A DNA stretch of 64,000 nt from Streptomyces malachitofuscus. GTDB lineage: Bacteria > Actinomycetota > Actinomycetes > Streptomycetales > Streptomycetaceae. Shown piece after piece: positions 17,808 through 26,687 of this stretch. The stretch spans positions 62,001 through 126,000 of the forward strand of contig NZ_BMUF01000001.1 in assembly GCF_014650055.1 (NCBI RefSeq), given 5' to 3'. The translations under genes and the position numbers were made by a program. The first letter of the stretch is position 1. Each line of letters opens with the position of its first letter. Under the pieces are notes generated by a model, which was given only the letters and a program-made list of their open reading frames with translations, made no database searches and was not told where the DNA came from.

Positions 17808-20102
17808 ATGGCAGGCGTGATCCAGCTGACTGCTCGCCGGGCGACGCCGGCCGCCCTGCTCACCCGGATGCGTGACCGCTCGCCGGGGCTGGCCTCCGGC
17901 CTTCTCGGCGGCGCCCTCGCGGCCGGGCTCGGACTCGCGGCGTTCACGGTGCTCGTGATGCTGCTGTGGATCAGCTCGCCCTACCCCGACAGCGGACCCG
18001 GCGGCGCCCTGCACATCGCGGCGGCCCTGTGGCTGCTGGCGCACGGCGCCGAACTGGTCCGCACCGACACCCTCTCGGGCGTCCCCGCCCCCATGGGCCT
18101 CGCCCCGCTGCTGCTGCTCGCACTGCCGGTGTGGCTGCTGCACCGCGCCGCACGGGACGCCGCGGACGGCGACGCGGGCGACGAGGCCCCGCTGGTCCCC
18201 GGCCGTACGGCACTGGCGGGCGTCGTCGTCGGCTACCTCGCCGTCGCCGCGCCCACCGCGCTCTACGCCGCCGGCGGTGGGTTACGGCCCGCGTGGGCGG
18301 GGACGGGCGTGTGCGTGCCCCTGGTCGCCGTGCTGGCGGCGGGCAGCGGGGTGTGGTCGGCGTACGGCCGTCCCAGCGGGCCCCTGGAACGGGTGCTGGG
18401 CCGGGTGCTGCCCAGACGCGTACGCCACCTGGTCCTCGGGCCGGACGGCCGCCCCGGTGTCGCCGCGCGCGCAGCGGCGGCCGGGACGACGGTGCTGGTC
18501 GGCGGCGGGGCGTTGCTTCTCGCGGTGTCCCTGGGGTGGCACGGAGGGGAGACCCGCGAGGCGTTCCTGCGGCTGACCGAGGGCTGGTCGGGCTGGCTGG
18601 CCGTGCTGTTGCTCTGCGTCACCCTGGCGCCCAACGCCGCCGTGTGGGCGGCCGCCTACGCCCTCGGCCCCGGCTTCCTCCTCGGCAGCGGCACCCCGGT
18701 GACGCCGCTCGCCTCCGCGCCGGCCCCGCTGCTGCCGCCGTTCCCGCTGCTCGCGGCGGTGCCGGACGCCGGGGCGGGCACGCCGGTGAACTGGGCGGCC
18801 GGGGCCGTGCCGATGGCGGCCGGGGTGGTGGCCGGGTGGTTCGTGGGGCGGGGCGCCACGATCAGCGGACGGGCGCCGGCCCCCGTATGGACGCGCGGCC
18901 GGACCGCGGGCGCGGCGGTACTCGCCGCGGCGCTGTGCGCGGCCCTGCTGTCGGTGCTCGCCGCGCTCGCGGGCGGCCCGCTGGGGGTGGCGGCGCTGTC
19001 CCGGTTCGGCCCGGTGTGGTGGCAGGCGGGGGCCGCGACACTGGTGTGGCTCGCACCGGTGGCGGTCGCGACGTCACTGGCGGTACGGGCCTGGCGGGCA
19101 CGCCCGCTCACCGGGGCCCCGGCGGGTCGGATCCCGGGGCCCGGCACCCCCGGACGGCTGCCCCGGCGCCCGGGTCCCGCGGACGGCCGACGGTTCGGCT
19201 CCCTGCGTTCCTTCCGCTTCGGCACGGAAGGCAAGAAGACCGCAACGGCCGCGCGACGCCACCCGGCGCCCGCCATCCCGGACGACGACCCGGACGAGCC
19301 GTACCTGCTCCCCGACCACGACGTCCTCCTGGACACCCACGAGCACCTTTCGCCCCGCGACGGCCGGCGCCCGGGCGCGGCTCCGGAAGCGTGGCCCCGG
19401 GGCGGTCCTGTTCCGTCGGCGCCTCCCGGGTCACCGGAGTCCGACGGGCCGGTCCCGTTCCGGGATCGTGACGGCCGGGAGGAGGCCCGCGAGCACCTTT
19501 CGCCCCGCGACGGCCGGCGCCCGGGCGCGGCTCCGGAAGCGTGGCCCCGGGGCGGTCCTGTTCCGCCGTCGCCCTCTGGGGCACCGGAGGCCGACGGGGC
19601 GTACCCGCCCCCGGATCATGATCACCGGGGCGAGGCTCGCGAGGACCTTTCGTCCCGCGACGGCCGGCACCTGGGCGCCGCTGCGGAGGTGTGGCCCCGG
19701 GGCGGCCCTGTACGCCCGTCGCCCTCTCGGTCACCGGAGGCGGATGGGCCGTACTCCCTCCCGGATCATGCCGACTGGGGCGAGGCCCGCGAGCATCTTT
19801 CGTCCCGCGACGGCCGGCACCTGGGCGCGGCTCCGGAAGCGTGGCACGGGGGTGGTCCTGTTCCGTCGGCGCCTCCCGGGTCATCGGAGGTCGACGGGCC
19901 GGTCCCGTTCCGGGATCGTGACGGCCGGGAGGAGGCCCGCGAGCATCTTTCGTCCCGCGACGGCTGGAACCCGGGCGCCGCTGCGGAGGCATGGCCCCGG
20001 GGCGGCCGCGTGTCCCCGCCGTTTCCTGGGGCACCGGACGCCGACGGGCCGTACCCGCCCCCGGGCGAGACCGGCGGGGGCGCTTCGGTTGGCGATCAGT
20101 GA
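17808..20102 (+). CDS. perM: PerM-like (DUF6350) polytopic membrane protein with repetitive C-terminal tail
   Basis: Integral membrane protein of 764 aa. The first ~430 residues contain about ten hydrophobic segments (for example [20 protein letters not shown] and [20 protein letters not shown] stretches), the DUF6350/PerM domain. In M. tuberculosis PerM supports cell division and is encoded just before purN-purH, as here, so the ortholog call rests on both topology and synteny. From about residue 510 the protein becomes hydrophilic and consists of five 50-residue repeats rich in Pro, Gly, Arg and Asp (see the repeat entry), a tail probably facing the cytoplasm. The start ATG at 17808 has GGGAG close upstream; GTG 17817 is an alternative. 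Confidence 0.75.
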   Translation: MAGVIQLTARRATPAALLTRMRDRSPGLASGLLGGALAAGLGLAAFTVLVMLLWISSPYPDSGPGGALHIAAALWLLAHGAELVRTDTLSGVPAPMGLAPLLLLALPVWLLHRAARDAADGDAGDEAPLVPGRTALAGVVVGYLAVAAPTALYAAGGGLRPAWAGTGVCVPLVAVLAAGSGVWSAYGRPSGPLERVLGRVLPRRVRHLVLGPDGRPGVAARAAAAGTTVLVGGGALLLAVSLGWHGGETREAFLRLTEGWSGWLAVLLLCVTLAPNAAVWAAAYALGPGFLLGSGTPVTPLASAPAPLLPPFPLLAAVPDAGAGTPVNWAAGAVPMAAGVVAGWFVGRGATISGRAPAPVWTRGRTAGAAVLAAALCAALLSVLAALAGGPLGVAALSRFGPVWWQAGAATLVWLAPVAVATSLAVRAWRARPLTGAPAGRIPGPGTPGRLPRRPGPADGRRFGSLRSFRFGTEGKKTATAARRHPAPAIPDDDPDEPYLLPDHDVLLDTHEHLSPRDGRRPGAAPEAWPRGGPVPSAPPGSPESDGPVPFRDRDGREEAREHLSPRDGRRPGAAPEAWPRGGPVPPSPSGAPEADGAYPPPDHDHRGEAREDLSSRDGRHLGAAAEVWPRGGPVRPSPSRSPEADGPYSLPDHADWGEAREHLSSRDGRHLGAAPEAWHGGGPVPSAPPGSSEVDGPVPFRDRDGREEAREHLSSRDGWNPGAAAEAWPRGGRVSPPFPGAPDADGPYPPPGETGGGASVGDQ
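19341..20090 (+). repeat. Five tandem 150-bp repeats inside the perM-like gene
   Basis: The block beginning GAGCACCTTTCGCCCCGCGA recurs with an exact 150-bp step at 19341, 19491, 19641, 19791 and 19941 (with small changes such as GAGGACCTTT or GAGCATCTTT). 150 bp is 50 codons, so the frame is kept. The encoded unit is roughly [18 protein letters not shown] followed by a PRGGP/PP-rich spacer and a D/E-rich end. Several copies are nearly identical at DNA level, which points to recent duplication or gene conversion. Confidence 0.92.
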
Positions 20103-20136
20103 AGCGGTGTGTGCGGTCGGGCCCCGGGCCCGGGTG

Positions 20137-20922
20137 TCACTCCTCGCCGAGCAGGCCGCGGAGTTCCTCCGGCAGGAGGTCGCTGCAGCCCTGGCGCGCC
20201 TCCTGGGTGAGGGCGTCGTTGGTACAGGTGTAGTAGTCGCTGTACACCAGCTGGGCGGCGAAGGACGCGGCGACCAGCGCGAGCGCCAGGGATGCCGTGA
20301 CCAGGCCGCTCACCGCGGCCGTGGTCTGCGGGCGGCCCTTCTGCTCGGGCGCCGGCGCGTCCGGGTCCTGTCCGCGCGGCTTGGCGCGCAGGGCGCTGAT
20401 GGCCCAGTACATGGCCAGGGCACCCAGCAGCAACGCGACGTACGGCCAGCTGAAGAGGGCGAAGAAGAAGGCCCACATGCCGGACAGCAGGGCGTACCGC
20501 GCCCTGCGCTGGGCCGGGTCCGTGGGGTCCCAGCGGGGCGTCGGGCTCTGGGGCCCGCCGCCCTGCCCCTCGGGGCCGCGCGGGCGCTCGCCGAAGCCGC
20601 CGGGGGAGCGGCCGGGCTGGCGGTCGCTCCAGTTGCGGCCCCAGGGGGAGCGGCCGCCGCCCTCCCCGCCCGAGGGATGCCTCGGCTGCCAGGGCCGGTC
20701 GGGAGTCCCCTCCGGCGGCGGCGCGAACGGGTTGTCGTCCTGGGTGCCCTGCGTACCCTCGGGGCCCTGGGAGCCACGGCGCCGGTCGTCGCCGCTGCCC
20801 TGGCCCTGGGGGGCGTCGGGCGGGGAGGAGGGGCGCTCCCGCAGCAGCACGGCGCCACGCTCCCCTCCCTGGGCCGACTGCTGGGGGAACGTGAGGAGTC
20901 GCAGGCTGCGGTACGGCGTCAA
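20137..20922 (-). CDS. Pro/Gly-rich membrane protein with two TM segments
   Basis: Protein of 261 aa. Residues 1-130 are Pro/Gly/Arg/Gln-rich and disordered. Two hydrophobic blocks follow: [20 protein letters not shown] continuing into [15 protein letters not shown] (which could be two helices), and [21 protein letters not shown] short C-terminal tail has two Cys ([20 protein letters not shown]). The layout resembles DUF4190-type envelope proteins. The start is a TTG at 20922 with GGGGAAGA about 8 nt upstream. Convergent with the perM-like gene (34 bp gap). Function unknown. Confidence 0.65.
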   Translation of the reverse strand: MTPYRSLRLLTFPQQSAQGGERGAVLLRERPSSPPDAPQGQGSGDDRRRGSQGPEGTQGTQDDNPFAPPPEGTPDRPWQPRHPSGGEGGGRSPWGRNWSDRQPGRSPGGFGERPRGPEGQGGGPQSPTPRWDPTDPAQRRARYALLSGMWAFFFALFSWPYVALLLGALAMYWAISALRAKPRGQDPDAPAPEQKGRPQTTAAVSGLVTASLALALVAASFAAQLVYSDYYTCTNDALTQEARQGCSDLLPEELRGLLGEE

Positions 20923-21306
20923 GTGAGCGTCTTCCCCTTAATGAAGCACGGCGTGGTCCGGCGGCAGCCGCCTCGCACGACGTATCGACTACGACTGAGC
21001 TGTGAGCCGGTGCGTTCCCTTCGGCTCTCCGCGGCCCGGGTCCGTCATCCTGTGAACGCTCGGTGCGCGGTTCGCGTTCCCCCGCGCCCGGGGCGTTCCC
21101 CGTCCGGCTTCCCGGACCGGCTCTTCCCAGACGCTACCTTCCGGCCACGCCCCCGTCCCGCGGGGGCCGCCCGGTGTGCCGGTATCGTTGCTGACGGTCG
21201 GCCGCTTCGTAGGCTTCCCCGTATACGGGACCCCGAAGCATTCGTATGAATGTACAAAGCGCTGTGCCGCCGACCGTGCAGACGCTCCCCGAGAAAGGGC
21301 CCCACC
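20923..21306. other. Intergenic region before purN
   Basis: 384 bp without a credible gene. It contains a plausible promoter for purN (listed separately) and a small stem CATTC-GTAT-GAATG near 21240. Nothing else was recognised. Confidence 0.5.
21188..21215 (+). promoter_or_regulatory. Candidate promoter of purNH
   Basis: TTGCTG (21188-21193) and TAGGCT (21210-21215) with a 16-bp spacer, about 85 bp before the purN GTG. Confidence 0.4.
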
Positions 21307-21945
21307 GTGGCCGCCAAGCCCGCCGGCCAGCGCGCCAGGCGTCTCGTCGTGCTGGTCTCCGGATCCGGCACCAATCTGCAGGCGCTTCTCGACGAGATCG
21401 CCGCCACCGGCGCCGAGGCGTACGGGGCCGAGGTCGTGGCCGTCGGCGCCGACCGTGAGGGCATCGAGGGGCTGGCCCGCGCCGAGCGCGCCGGGCTGCC
21501 GACCTTCGTCCGCAAGGTCAGGGACTACCCGACCCGCGAGGAGTGGGACGCGGCGCTCGCCGAGGCCGTCGCCGCCCACGAGCCCGACCTCGTGGTGTCC
21601 GCCGGGTTCATGAAGATCGTGGGCAAGGAGTTCCTCGCGCGCTTCGGCGGGCGGTTCGTCAACACCCACCCCGCCCTGCTGCCGAGTTTCCCCGGGGCCC
21701 ACGGTGTACGGGACGCGCTCGCGTACGGCGCCAGGGTCACCGGCTGCACCGTCCACTTCGTCGACGACGGCGTCGACACCGGGCCGATCATCGCGCAGGG
21801 CGTGGTGGAGATCCGGGACGAGGACGACGAGAGCGCTCTGCACGAGCGCATCAAGGAAGTCGAGCGAAGGCTGCTCGTCGAGGTCGTGGGGCGGCTCGCC
21901 CGCAACGGCTATCGCATTGAGGGACGAAAGGTAGTTATCCAGTGA
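21307..21945 (+). CDS. purN: Phosphoribosylglycinamide formyltransferase
   Basis: GAR transformylase, 212 aa, transfers a formyl group from 10-formyl-tetrahydrofolate in the third step of purine synthesis. [15 protein letters not shown] is the phosphate-binding N-terminus. The catalytic region includes the Asn-His-Asp set: [17 protein letters not shown] and [14 protein letters not shown] 21307 has GAAAGGG 7 nt upstream; an ATG-less extension to 21250 lacks one. Its stop overlaps the purH GTG (GTGA), so the two are translationally coupled. Confidence 0.97.
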   Translation: MAAKPAGQRARRLVVLVSGSGTNLQALLDEIAATGAEAYGAEVVAVGADREGIEGLARAERAGLPTFVRKVRDYPTREEWDAALAEAVAAHEPDLVVSAGFMKIVGKEFLARFGGRFVNTHPALLPSFPGAHGVRDALAYGARVTGCTVHFVDDGVDTGPIIAQGVVEIRDEDDESALHERIKEVERRLLVEVVGRLARNGYRIEGRKVVIQ

Positions 21946-23504
21946 CCGCCGAGAGCAACAAGCGGGCCATCCGACGGGCGCTCGTCAGCGTCTACGACAA
22001 GACCGGCCTCGAGGACCTCGCGCGCGGCCTGCACGAGGCCGGCGTGGAGCTCGTCTCCACCGGATCCACCGCGGCGAAGATCGCCGCCGCGGGCGTCCCC
22101 GTCACCAAGGTCGAGGAGCTCACCGGCTTCCCCGAGTGCCTGGACGGCCGCGTCAAGACCCTGCACCCGAAGGTCCACGCCGGAATCCTCGCCGACCTGC
22201 GCCTGGACGACCACCGCCGGCAGCTGACCGAGCTGGGCGTGGAGCCGTTCGACCTCGTGGTCGTCAACCTCTACCCGTTCCGCGAGACCGTCGCCTCCGG
22301 CGCCACGCCCGACGAGTGCGTGGAGCAGATCGACATCGGCGGCCCGTCGATGGTGCGCGCCGCCGCCAAGAACCACCCCTCGGTCGCGGTCGTCACCAGC
22401 CCCGCCCGTTACGCCGACGTCCTCGCGGCCGTCCGCGACGGCGGCTTCGACCTCACCACCCGCAAGCGCCTGGCCGCCGAGGCCTTCCAGCACACGGCCG
22501 CGTACGACGTGGCCGTCGCGAGCTGGTTCGCCTCCGACTACGCGCCCGTGGACGACTCCCGGTTCCCCGACTTCCTCGGCGCCACCTGGGAGCGCAAGAA
22601 CACCCTCCGCTACGGCGAGAACCCGCACCAGCCCGCCGCGCTCTACGTGTCGGGTACGGGCGGTCTCGCCGAGGCCGAGCAGTTGCACGGCAAGGAGATG
22701 TCGTACAACAACTACACGGACACCGACGCCGCGCTGCGTGCCGCGTACGACCATGACGCCCCGGCCGTCGCGATCATCAAGCACGCCAACCCGTGCGGCA
22801 TCGCGGTCGGTGCGGACGTCGCCGAGGCGCACCGCAAGGCGCACGCCTGCGACCCGGTCTCCGCGTATGGCGGTGTGATCGCGGTCAACCGCCCGGTGTC
22901 GAAGGAGATGGCCGAGCAGGTCGCGGAGATCTTCACCGAGGTCATCGTCGCGCCGGACTACGAGGAGGGTGCCCTCGACGCCCTCACCAAGAAGAAGAAC
23001 ATCCGCGTCCTGCGCGCCCCCGAGGCCCCGAGTGCTCCGGTCGAGGTGAAGCCGATCGACGGCGGCGCCCTGCTCCAGGTCGCCGACCGTCTCCAGGCCG
23101 AGGGTGACGACCCGGCCACCTGGACGCTGGCCACCGGCGAGGCCCTGTCCGAGGCCGAGCTGGCCGACCTGGCCTTCGCCTGGAAGGCGTGCCGCGCGGT
23201 GAAGTCCAACGCGATCCTGCTCGCCAAGGACGGCGCCTCCGTCGGCGTGGGCATGGGCCAGGTCAACCGCGTCGACTCCGCGAAGCTGGCGGTGGAGCGG
23301 GCGGGCGCCGAGCGCGCGGCCGGTTCCTACGCCGCCTCGGACGCGTTCTTCCCGTTCCCGGACGGCCTGGAGATCCTCACCGAGGCCGGAGTGAAGGCCG
23401 TGGTCCAGCCCGGCGGCTCGGTCCGTGACGAACTGGTCGTCGAGGCCGCGAAAAAGGCCGGCGTGACCATGTACTTCACCGGCACGCGGCACTTCTTCCA
23501 CTGA
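21942..23504 (+). CDS. purH: Bifunctional AICAR transformylase / IMP cyclohydrolase
   Basis: Last two steps of IMP synthesis. 520 aa, normal length. The N-terminal cyclohydrolase domain (residues 1-~195) has [26 protein letters not shown] and the HPKVHAGIL block. The C-terminal transformylase carries [13 protein letters not shown] and the catalytic KHANPCG. GTG start overlaps the purN stop. A 13-bp hairpin terminator follows 9 bp after the stop. Uses 10-formyl-THF supplied through FolD and GlyA encoded elsewhere in this window. Confidence 0.98.
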   Translation: MTAESNKRAIRRALVSVYDKTGLEDLARGLHEAGVELVSTGSTAAKIAAAGVPVTKVEELTGFPECLDGRVKTLHPKVHAGILADLRLDDHRRQLTELGVEPFDLVVVNLYPFRETVASGATPDECVEQIDIGGPSMVRAAAKNHPSVAVVTSPARYADVLAAVRDGGFDLTTRKRLAAEAFQHTAAYDVAVASWFASDYAPVDDSRFPDFLGATWERKNTLRYGENPHQPAALYVSGTGGLAEAEQLHGKEMSYNNYTDTDAALRAAYDHDAPAVAIIKHANPCGIAVGADVAEAHRKAHACDPVSAYGGVIAVNRPVSKEMAEQVAEIFTEVIVAPDYEEGALDALTKKKNIRVLRAPEAPSAPVEVKPIDGGALLQVADRLQAEGDDPATWTLATGEALSEAELADLAFAWKACRAVKSNAILLAKDGASVGVGMGQVNRVDSAKLAVERAGAERAAGSYAASDAFFPFPDGLEILTEAGVKAVVQPGGSVRDELVVEAAKKAGVTMYFTGTRHFFH

Positions 23505-23513
23505 CGGTTGTCG

Positions 23514-23547
23514 TCCGCCCGGCCGCTCACAGCGGCGGCCGGGCGGA
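23514..23547. terminator. Bidirectional terminator after purH
   Basis: TCCGCCCGGCCGC (23514-23526) pairs with GCGGCCGGGCGGA (23535-23547), 13 bp with an 8-nt loop, between convergent genes. Confidence 0.85.
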
Positions 23548-23553
23548 GGTGTC

Positions 23554-24303
23554 CTAGTTGTCCACCTCGTACTGGCCGGTCTCCAGGAAGTACCGCAGCT
23601 CCTCGGGCGTACCGTCGATGACTTCCTGCGCGGCCGCGCGGAGGGTGTCGCTGATGTCCGGGTCGGCCAGCATCCGCGCGACGGCGACCCGGTCGTCCTC
23701 GGCCTGCGCGAGCCGGTAGCCGCTCTCCAGCCAGGTGCGGAGCTTTTCGGGAGTGGGCGCGTCGAGGAGTTCGTAGATCTCCTGCTTGACGCGCTTTCCC
23801 GCGTAGGGCTTGCCGAGGATGGTGAAGAGGGTGACCCGGTCGTCCTCGTACTGGGCGAGGCGGTAGCCGGTTTCGAGGAAGGCGCGGGCGGCTTCCGGGG
23901 TGCCCGCTTCGAGGGCTTCGGTGGCTTCTCGTATGACGCCCCTGCCGGAGTCGGCCTTGCCGAGGATGGTGAAGATGGCGACCCGGTCGTCCTCGAACTG
24001 CGCGAGCCGGTAACCGGTCTTGAGGAACTCGCGCATGTCCTCCACGGTGCCGTCCAGGGCCTCGTTCGCCTCGCGTTCGACACCCCTGCCGGAGTCCGGG
24101 TCGGCCAGGACGCGGGCGATGGCGGCGCGCAGCTCCTCCTCCGACATCTCGTCCACCGGCGTACCGGGGTCGTCCGCGGCGGCCGACGCCGTGACGGCGA
24201 CGGGAACCGGCGCCGATTCCGCGGCGAACGCCGGACCGGTGAGAAGGAGGGCCGGCGCGAGCGCAGCGGCGGCCACCGCCAGAACACCGCGGGTCAGTCT
24301 CAT
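23554..24303 (-). CDS. Secreted ALF-repeat protein
   Basis: Exported protein of 249 aa. Signal peptide: basic MRLTRG, hydrophobic AVAAAALAPALLLTG, cleavage probably after AFA. The mature part is made of about four helical units with the pattern ...RLAQFEDDRVAIFTILG..., each ending near an Ala-Leu-x-G-[T/S]-PE block. This is the ALF short-repeat family of actinobacteria (function unknown, often in extracellular or toxin-associated proteins). Starts 16 bp after the stop of the HATPase gene in the same direction, so it may be the last gene of that unit. GCAGG sits about 8 nt before the ATG. Confidence 0.8.
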   Translation of the reverse strand: MRLTRGVLAVAAAALAPALLLTGPAFAAESAPVPVAVTASAAADDPGTPVDEMSEEELRAAIARVLADPDSGRGVEREANEALDGTVEDMREFLKTGYRLAQFEDDRVAIFTILGKADSGRGVIREATEALEAGTPEAARAFLETGYRLAQYEDDRVTLFTILGKPYAGKRVKQEIYELLDAPTPEKLRTWLESGYRLAQAEDDRVAVARMLADPDISDTLRAAAQEVIDGTPEELRYFLETGQYEVDN

Positions 24304-24319
24304 GCGTGAACCTGCCTGT

Positions 24320-24820
24320 TCAGTAGGGGGCTTGCAGGGAAGACGGCGACTGCCGTCCCGAACACTCTTTCACCACCCCGGACCGGAGATCACTGCCGAA
24401 TACAGGCAGTCCTGACGCCTCGTCATTGCCGGAACACCCTCGGACTGTGGCGTCTGCCGCCAACTCGCACCACACCGTCTTGCCCGCAGGCGTCAGCCAC
24501 ACTCCCCAGCGCCGTGCGAGCGCGTCGAGCAGCATCAGACCACGGCCGGTCTCGTCGTCCTCGTCCGGTCTGCGTGCGACGAGCCAGGCGTGCGGGTCGG
24601 AATCGGTGAGTTCCACGCGGGTACGGCCGTCCGCCGTGCGGATCAGACGGAGGGTCACCGGCGTGCCCTCGCCGACGTGGTCGATCACGTTGGTCAGCAA
24701 CTCGCTGACGCAGAGCTCGACCTCGGGGCAGGACGTGCCGAGGTGTTCGCGGACCGTCCGACGGACCTCGGGTACCGCCTTGGGAAGCGCGAGGAGTTCG
24801 AGCGTGAGCGCTTCGGTCAC
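24320..24820 (-). CDS. ATP-binding protein of the anti-sigma/HATPase family (AbaA-orf type)
   Basis: HATPase_c protein of about 166 aa, similar to RsbW/SpoIIAB-like kinases. The N box is ELCVSELLTNVIDH, the G-box region is LTDSDPHAW and the G2 loop GRGLMLLDALARRWG. The last ~45 residues have no recognised motif. GTG 24820 overlaps the stop of the small upstream gene by 4 bp. With the divergent XRE/DUF5753 and DUF397 genes it makes the WhiJ/AbaA-type cluster found many times in Streptomyces and linked to control of development and antibiotic production. Confidence 0.85.
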   Translation of the reverse strand: MTEALTLELLALPKAVPEVRRTVREHLGTSCPEVELCVSELLTNVIDHVGEGTPVTLRLIRTADGRTRVELTDSDPHAWLVARRPDEDDETGRGLMLLDALARRWGVWLTPAGKTVWCELAADATVRGCSGNDEASGLPVFGSDLRSGVVKECSGRQSPSSLQAPY

Positions 24821-25023
24821 CGGTCGGCCGCCTTGCGCAGGACTGCGGTCAGGGCGCGGGCGGTCTCCTCGTTGCAGTTGCCGAGGGAGATGAGCGGCGA
24901 ACCGGCGTACGCGCCTGCGAAGGTCGGCAGGTCCACGGTGAGGGACGGGAGTGTGATGCTGTGTGCTTCCAGCGCGGTGCGGAGTTGTTCGACACAGGTT
25001 TCCGTGTCCTGGTGGTGGTGCAT
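24817..25023 (-). CDS. Small protein of the WhiJ/AbaA-type cluster
   Basis: Protein of 68 aa starting MHHHQDTETCVEQLRTALEA. It has a SLGNCNEETARALTAVLRKA C-terminal helix and no named domain that I can assign with confidence. Its stop overlaps the HATPase start (GTGA), so the two are coupled. AAGGG lies about 10 nt before the ATG. Divergent from the XRE regulator gene. Confidence 0.7.
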   Translation of the reverse strand: MHHHQDTETCVEQLRTALEAHSITLPSLTVDLPTFAGAYAGSPLISLGNCNEETARALTAVLRKAADR

Positions 25024-25062
25024 GCGGTGCGCCCTTCTGCGGCCTGTGCGGTCTGTGATGAA

Positions 25063-25077
25063 TCACTCACAGAGTGA
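25063..25077. promoter_or_regulatory. Palindromic operator candidate between the divergent HATPase and XRE units
   Basis: TCACTC-ACA-GAGTGA, a perfect 6-bp inverted repeat with 3-bp centre, 40 bp from the small minus-strand gene and 69 bp from the XRE start. Probably the site of the adjacent XRE/DUF5753 protein; that is inference. Confidence 0.5.
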
Positions 25078-25145
25078 CGTCACGCCGCGTACCGTGAAAG
25101 GCGTTCGGGTTGCGCACGGTAACCGGCAAACGGAGGTGGTGGGTT

Positions 25146-26000
25146 GTGCCCGCACGCAAGGACCCCGACGCGTCGACGAGCGTCCCCTGCTTCTACGGCG
25201 CGGAGTTGCGCTACAAGCGGGAGCAGGCGGGGCTGACGCTGGAGCAGTTGGCGAGGGACAGTTTCCGGGGCCTCTCGTTCCTGAGCCAGATCGAGCGGGG
25301 GGAGCGGCGGATGCCGATGGACCTCGCCAGGCATGTGGACGAACGGCTGGGCACGGATGGGTTTTTCCAGCGCCGGTGTGAAGACGCGGCCAAGGCGCGG
25401 CAGGTGGGGCACGCTTGGTTCTACGCCGACGTCCCGGACCTGGAGAAGCAGGCGCAGACACTGGAGGAGTGGGCGCCCGGAGGCATTCCGGGACTTCTGC
25501 AGACCGGCGCGTACTACCGGGGCCGAATTCAGTACGGGGATCCGGAAGCGTCGCCGGAGGCGGTCGAGGAGCGTGTCCGTGCACGGTTGGCGCGTGCGGA
25601 GTTGTGGAAACGCGAGGACCGGCCCACCTACTGGGGGATCCTGAGCGAGTCGGCCATCCGGCGAACGCCGCTTCCCAAAGCGGTGATGGCCGAGCAGGTG
25701 GAGCACATCCTCGACGTGGTCCGGTCCACACGGAGTGTTCTGCAGATCGTGCCGGAAACGACCCTCTGGCACCCGCTTGGCCAAGGCATGGCGAAGATCA
25801 TGACCTTCGCCGACGCTCCGCCGTTGGTGTACACGGAGGGAGATTTCACCGGGCAGATCGTCGACTATCCGGCCCATGTTCAGCAGTACCGTCGTAGATA
25901 CGATTTGCTCAGGGCCGTCGCGCTGTCACCCGAGGCGTCTCTGGACTTGTTGGACGACGCAGCGAGGACCTACAGAAATGAAGCGCAGCACGGCGGTTGA
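25146..26000 (+). CDS. WhiJ-like XRE regulator with DUF5753 domain
   Basis: Transcriptional regulator of about 284 aa. The N-terminal helix-turn-helix covers residues ~12-70 (ELRYKREQAGLTLEQLARDS then LSFLSQIERGERR). The C-terminal ~180 residues are the DUF5753 ligand-like domain common to WhiJ paralogues (EQAQTLEEW-like, IPGLLQTGAYYR, and YDLLRAVALSPEAS). GTG 25146 has GGAGG nine bases upstream. The DUF397 partner starts inside its 3' end. Probably binds the palindrome in its own promoter region. Confidence 0.88.
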   Translation: MPARKDPDASTSVPCFYGAELRYKREQAGLTLEQLARDSFRGLSFLSQIERGERRMPMDLARHVDERLGTDGFFQRRCEDAAKARQVGHAWFYADVPDLEKQAQTLEEWAPGGIPGLLQTGAYYRGRIQYGDPEASPEAVEERVRARLARAELWKREDRPTYWGILSESAIRRTPLPKAVMAEQVEHILDVVRSTRSVLQIVPETTLWHPLGQGMAKIMTFADAPPLVYTEGDFTGQIVDYPAHVQQYRRRYDLLRAVALSPEASLDLLDDAARTYRNEAQHGG

Positions 26001-26181
26001 CCTGGGCTCTGTTGCTTGGCGCAAGAGCAGCTACAGCAACGACACCGGCGGTGACTGCCTCGAAGTCGCCGACCATCTCCCCGGCCTCACCCCCGTCCGC
26101 GACTCCAAGAACCCCCATGGCCCCGCCCTGCTGTTCACGGCGGACGCCTGGAACCCCTTCATCGCGTTCCTCGCGAACTAG
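25978..26181 (+). CDS. DUF397 protein
   Basis: Small protein of 67 aa of the DUF397 family: VAWRKSSYSNDTGGDCLEVA, then VRDSKNPHGPALLF and a terminal W-x-x-F. It overlaps the regulator gene by 23 bp. DUF397 proteins act as partners, often antagonists, of the adjacent WhiJ-type regulator. Confidence 0.9.
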   Translation: MKRSTAVDLGSVAWRKSSYSNDTGGDCLEVADHLPGLTPVRDSKNPHGPALLFTADAWNPFIAFLAN

Positions 26182-26187
26182 CCGGCC

Positions 26188-26580
26188 TTACCCAGGGGAT
26201 GCCAGACAGTTCGGTACGATCTCCCGCCAGTCCTCGGGGAGACCGGCGGAGAGCCGCAGCTCCTCCGCGCCACGGGCGTAGCGCATCGCCGCGTCGGCGC
26301 GTGCCTCCGTGGTGCCCCCCCGGAAGCGGGAACGAACGGCGTAGGCGTGGGCGCCCTCCAGCTCGGCGGCCGTGTTGAAGTCGGCGAGCCGTACCGAACC
26401 GTCCGCCATCAGCAGGACGTTCGCGGGTTTCAGATCCCCGTGCACCCAGACCGCGTGGTGCAGTTGGTGCAGGCCCTCGCCGATCCGCGCCGGCAGCGCG
26501 GGAGCGTTCTCCGGGGCGGGGCTCCGGTCCGCCCGGGGTGCGACCGTCGGCGTCGCGGCCGCATGCCCGGTGCACCCCCG
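26188..26580 (-). pseudogene. Remnant of a serine/threonine protein kinase-like gene
   Basis: On the minus strand the frame ending at TAA 26188 reads ARIGEGLHQLHHAVWVHGDL then KPANVLL and ADFNTAAEL, the catalytic loop (H-G-D-L-K-P-x-N) and DFG-like (DFN) segment of a kinase. Directly after AELEGAHAYA, where an activation segment and ~60 more residues should follow, it jumps to a C-terminal piece (RYARGAEELRLSAGLPEDWR). The glycine-rich N-lobe is also missing: upstream sequence degenerates and runs into the promoter of the next gene. I see this as a truncated, internally deleted relic. It may once have belonged to a lanthipeptide-like or signalling kinase; this cannot be told. Confidence 0.65.
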
Positions 26581-26687
26581 TTTATCAGTTATTGATCTCG
26601 GCTTCCTACGATCAGTTCCGGCCTACCCGTGCCGGACGACCACCGGTGCGCCGGAGAGCAAGAGCCGAATCGCTCGGGGGGAACGAC

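Noticed and set aside
19341..20090. CRISPR-like array
   Set aside because: The period is 150 bp, the copies are contiguous and in frame with a protein, and there are no unique spacers or cas genes.
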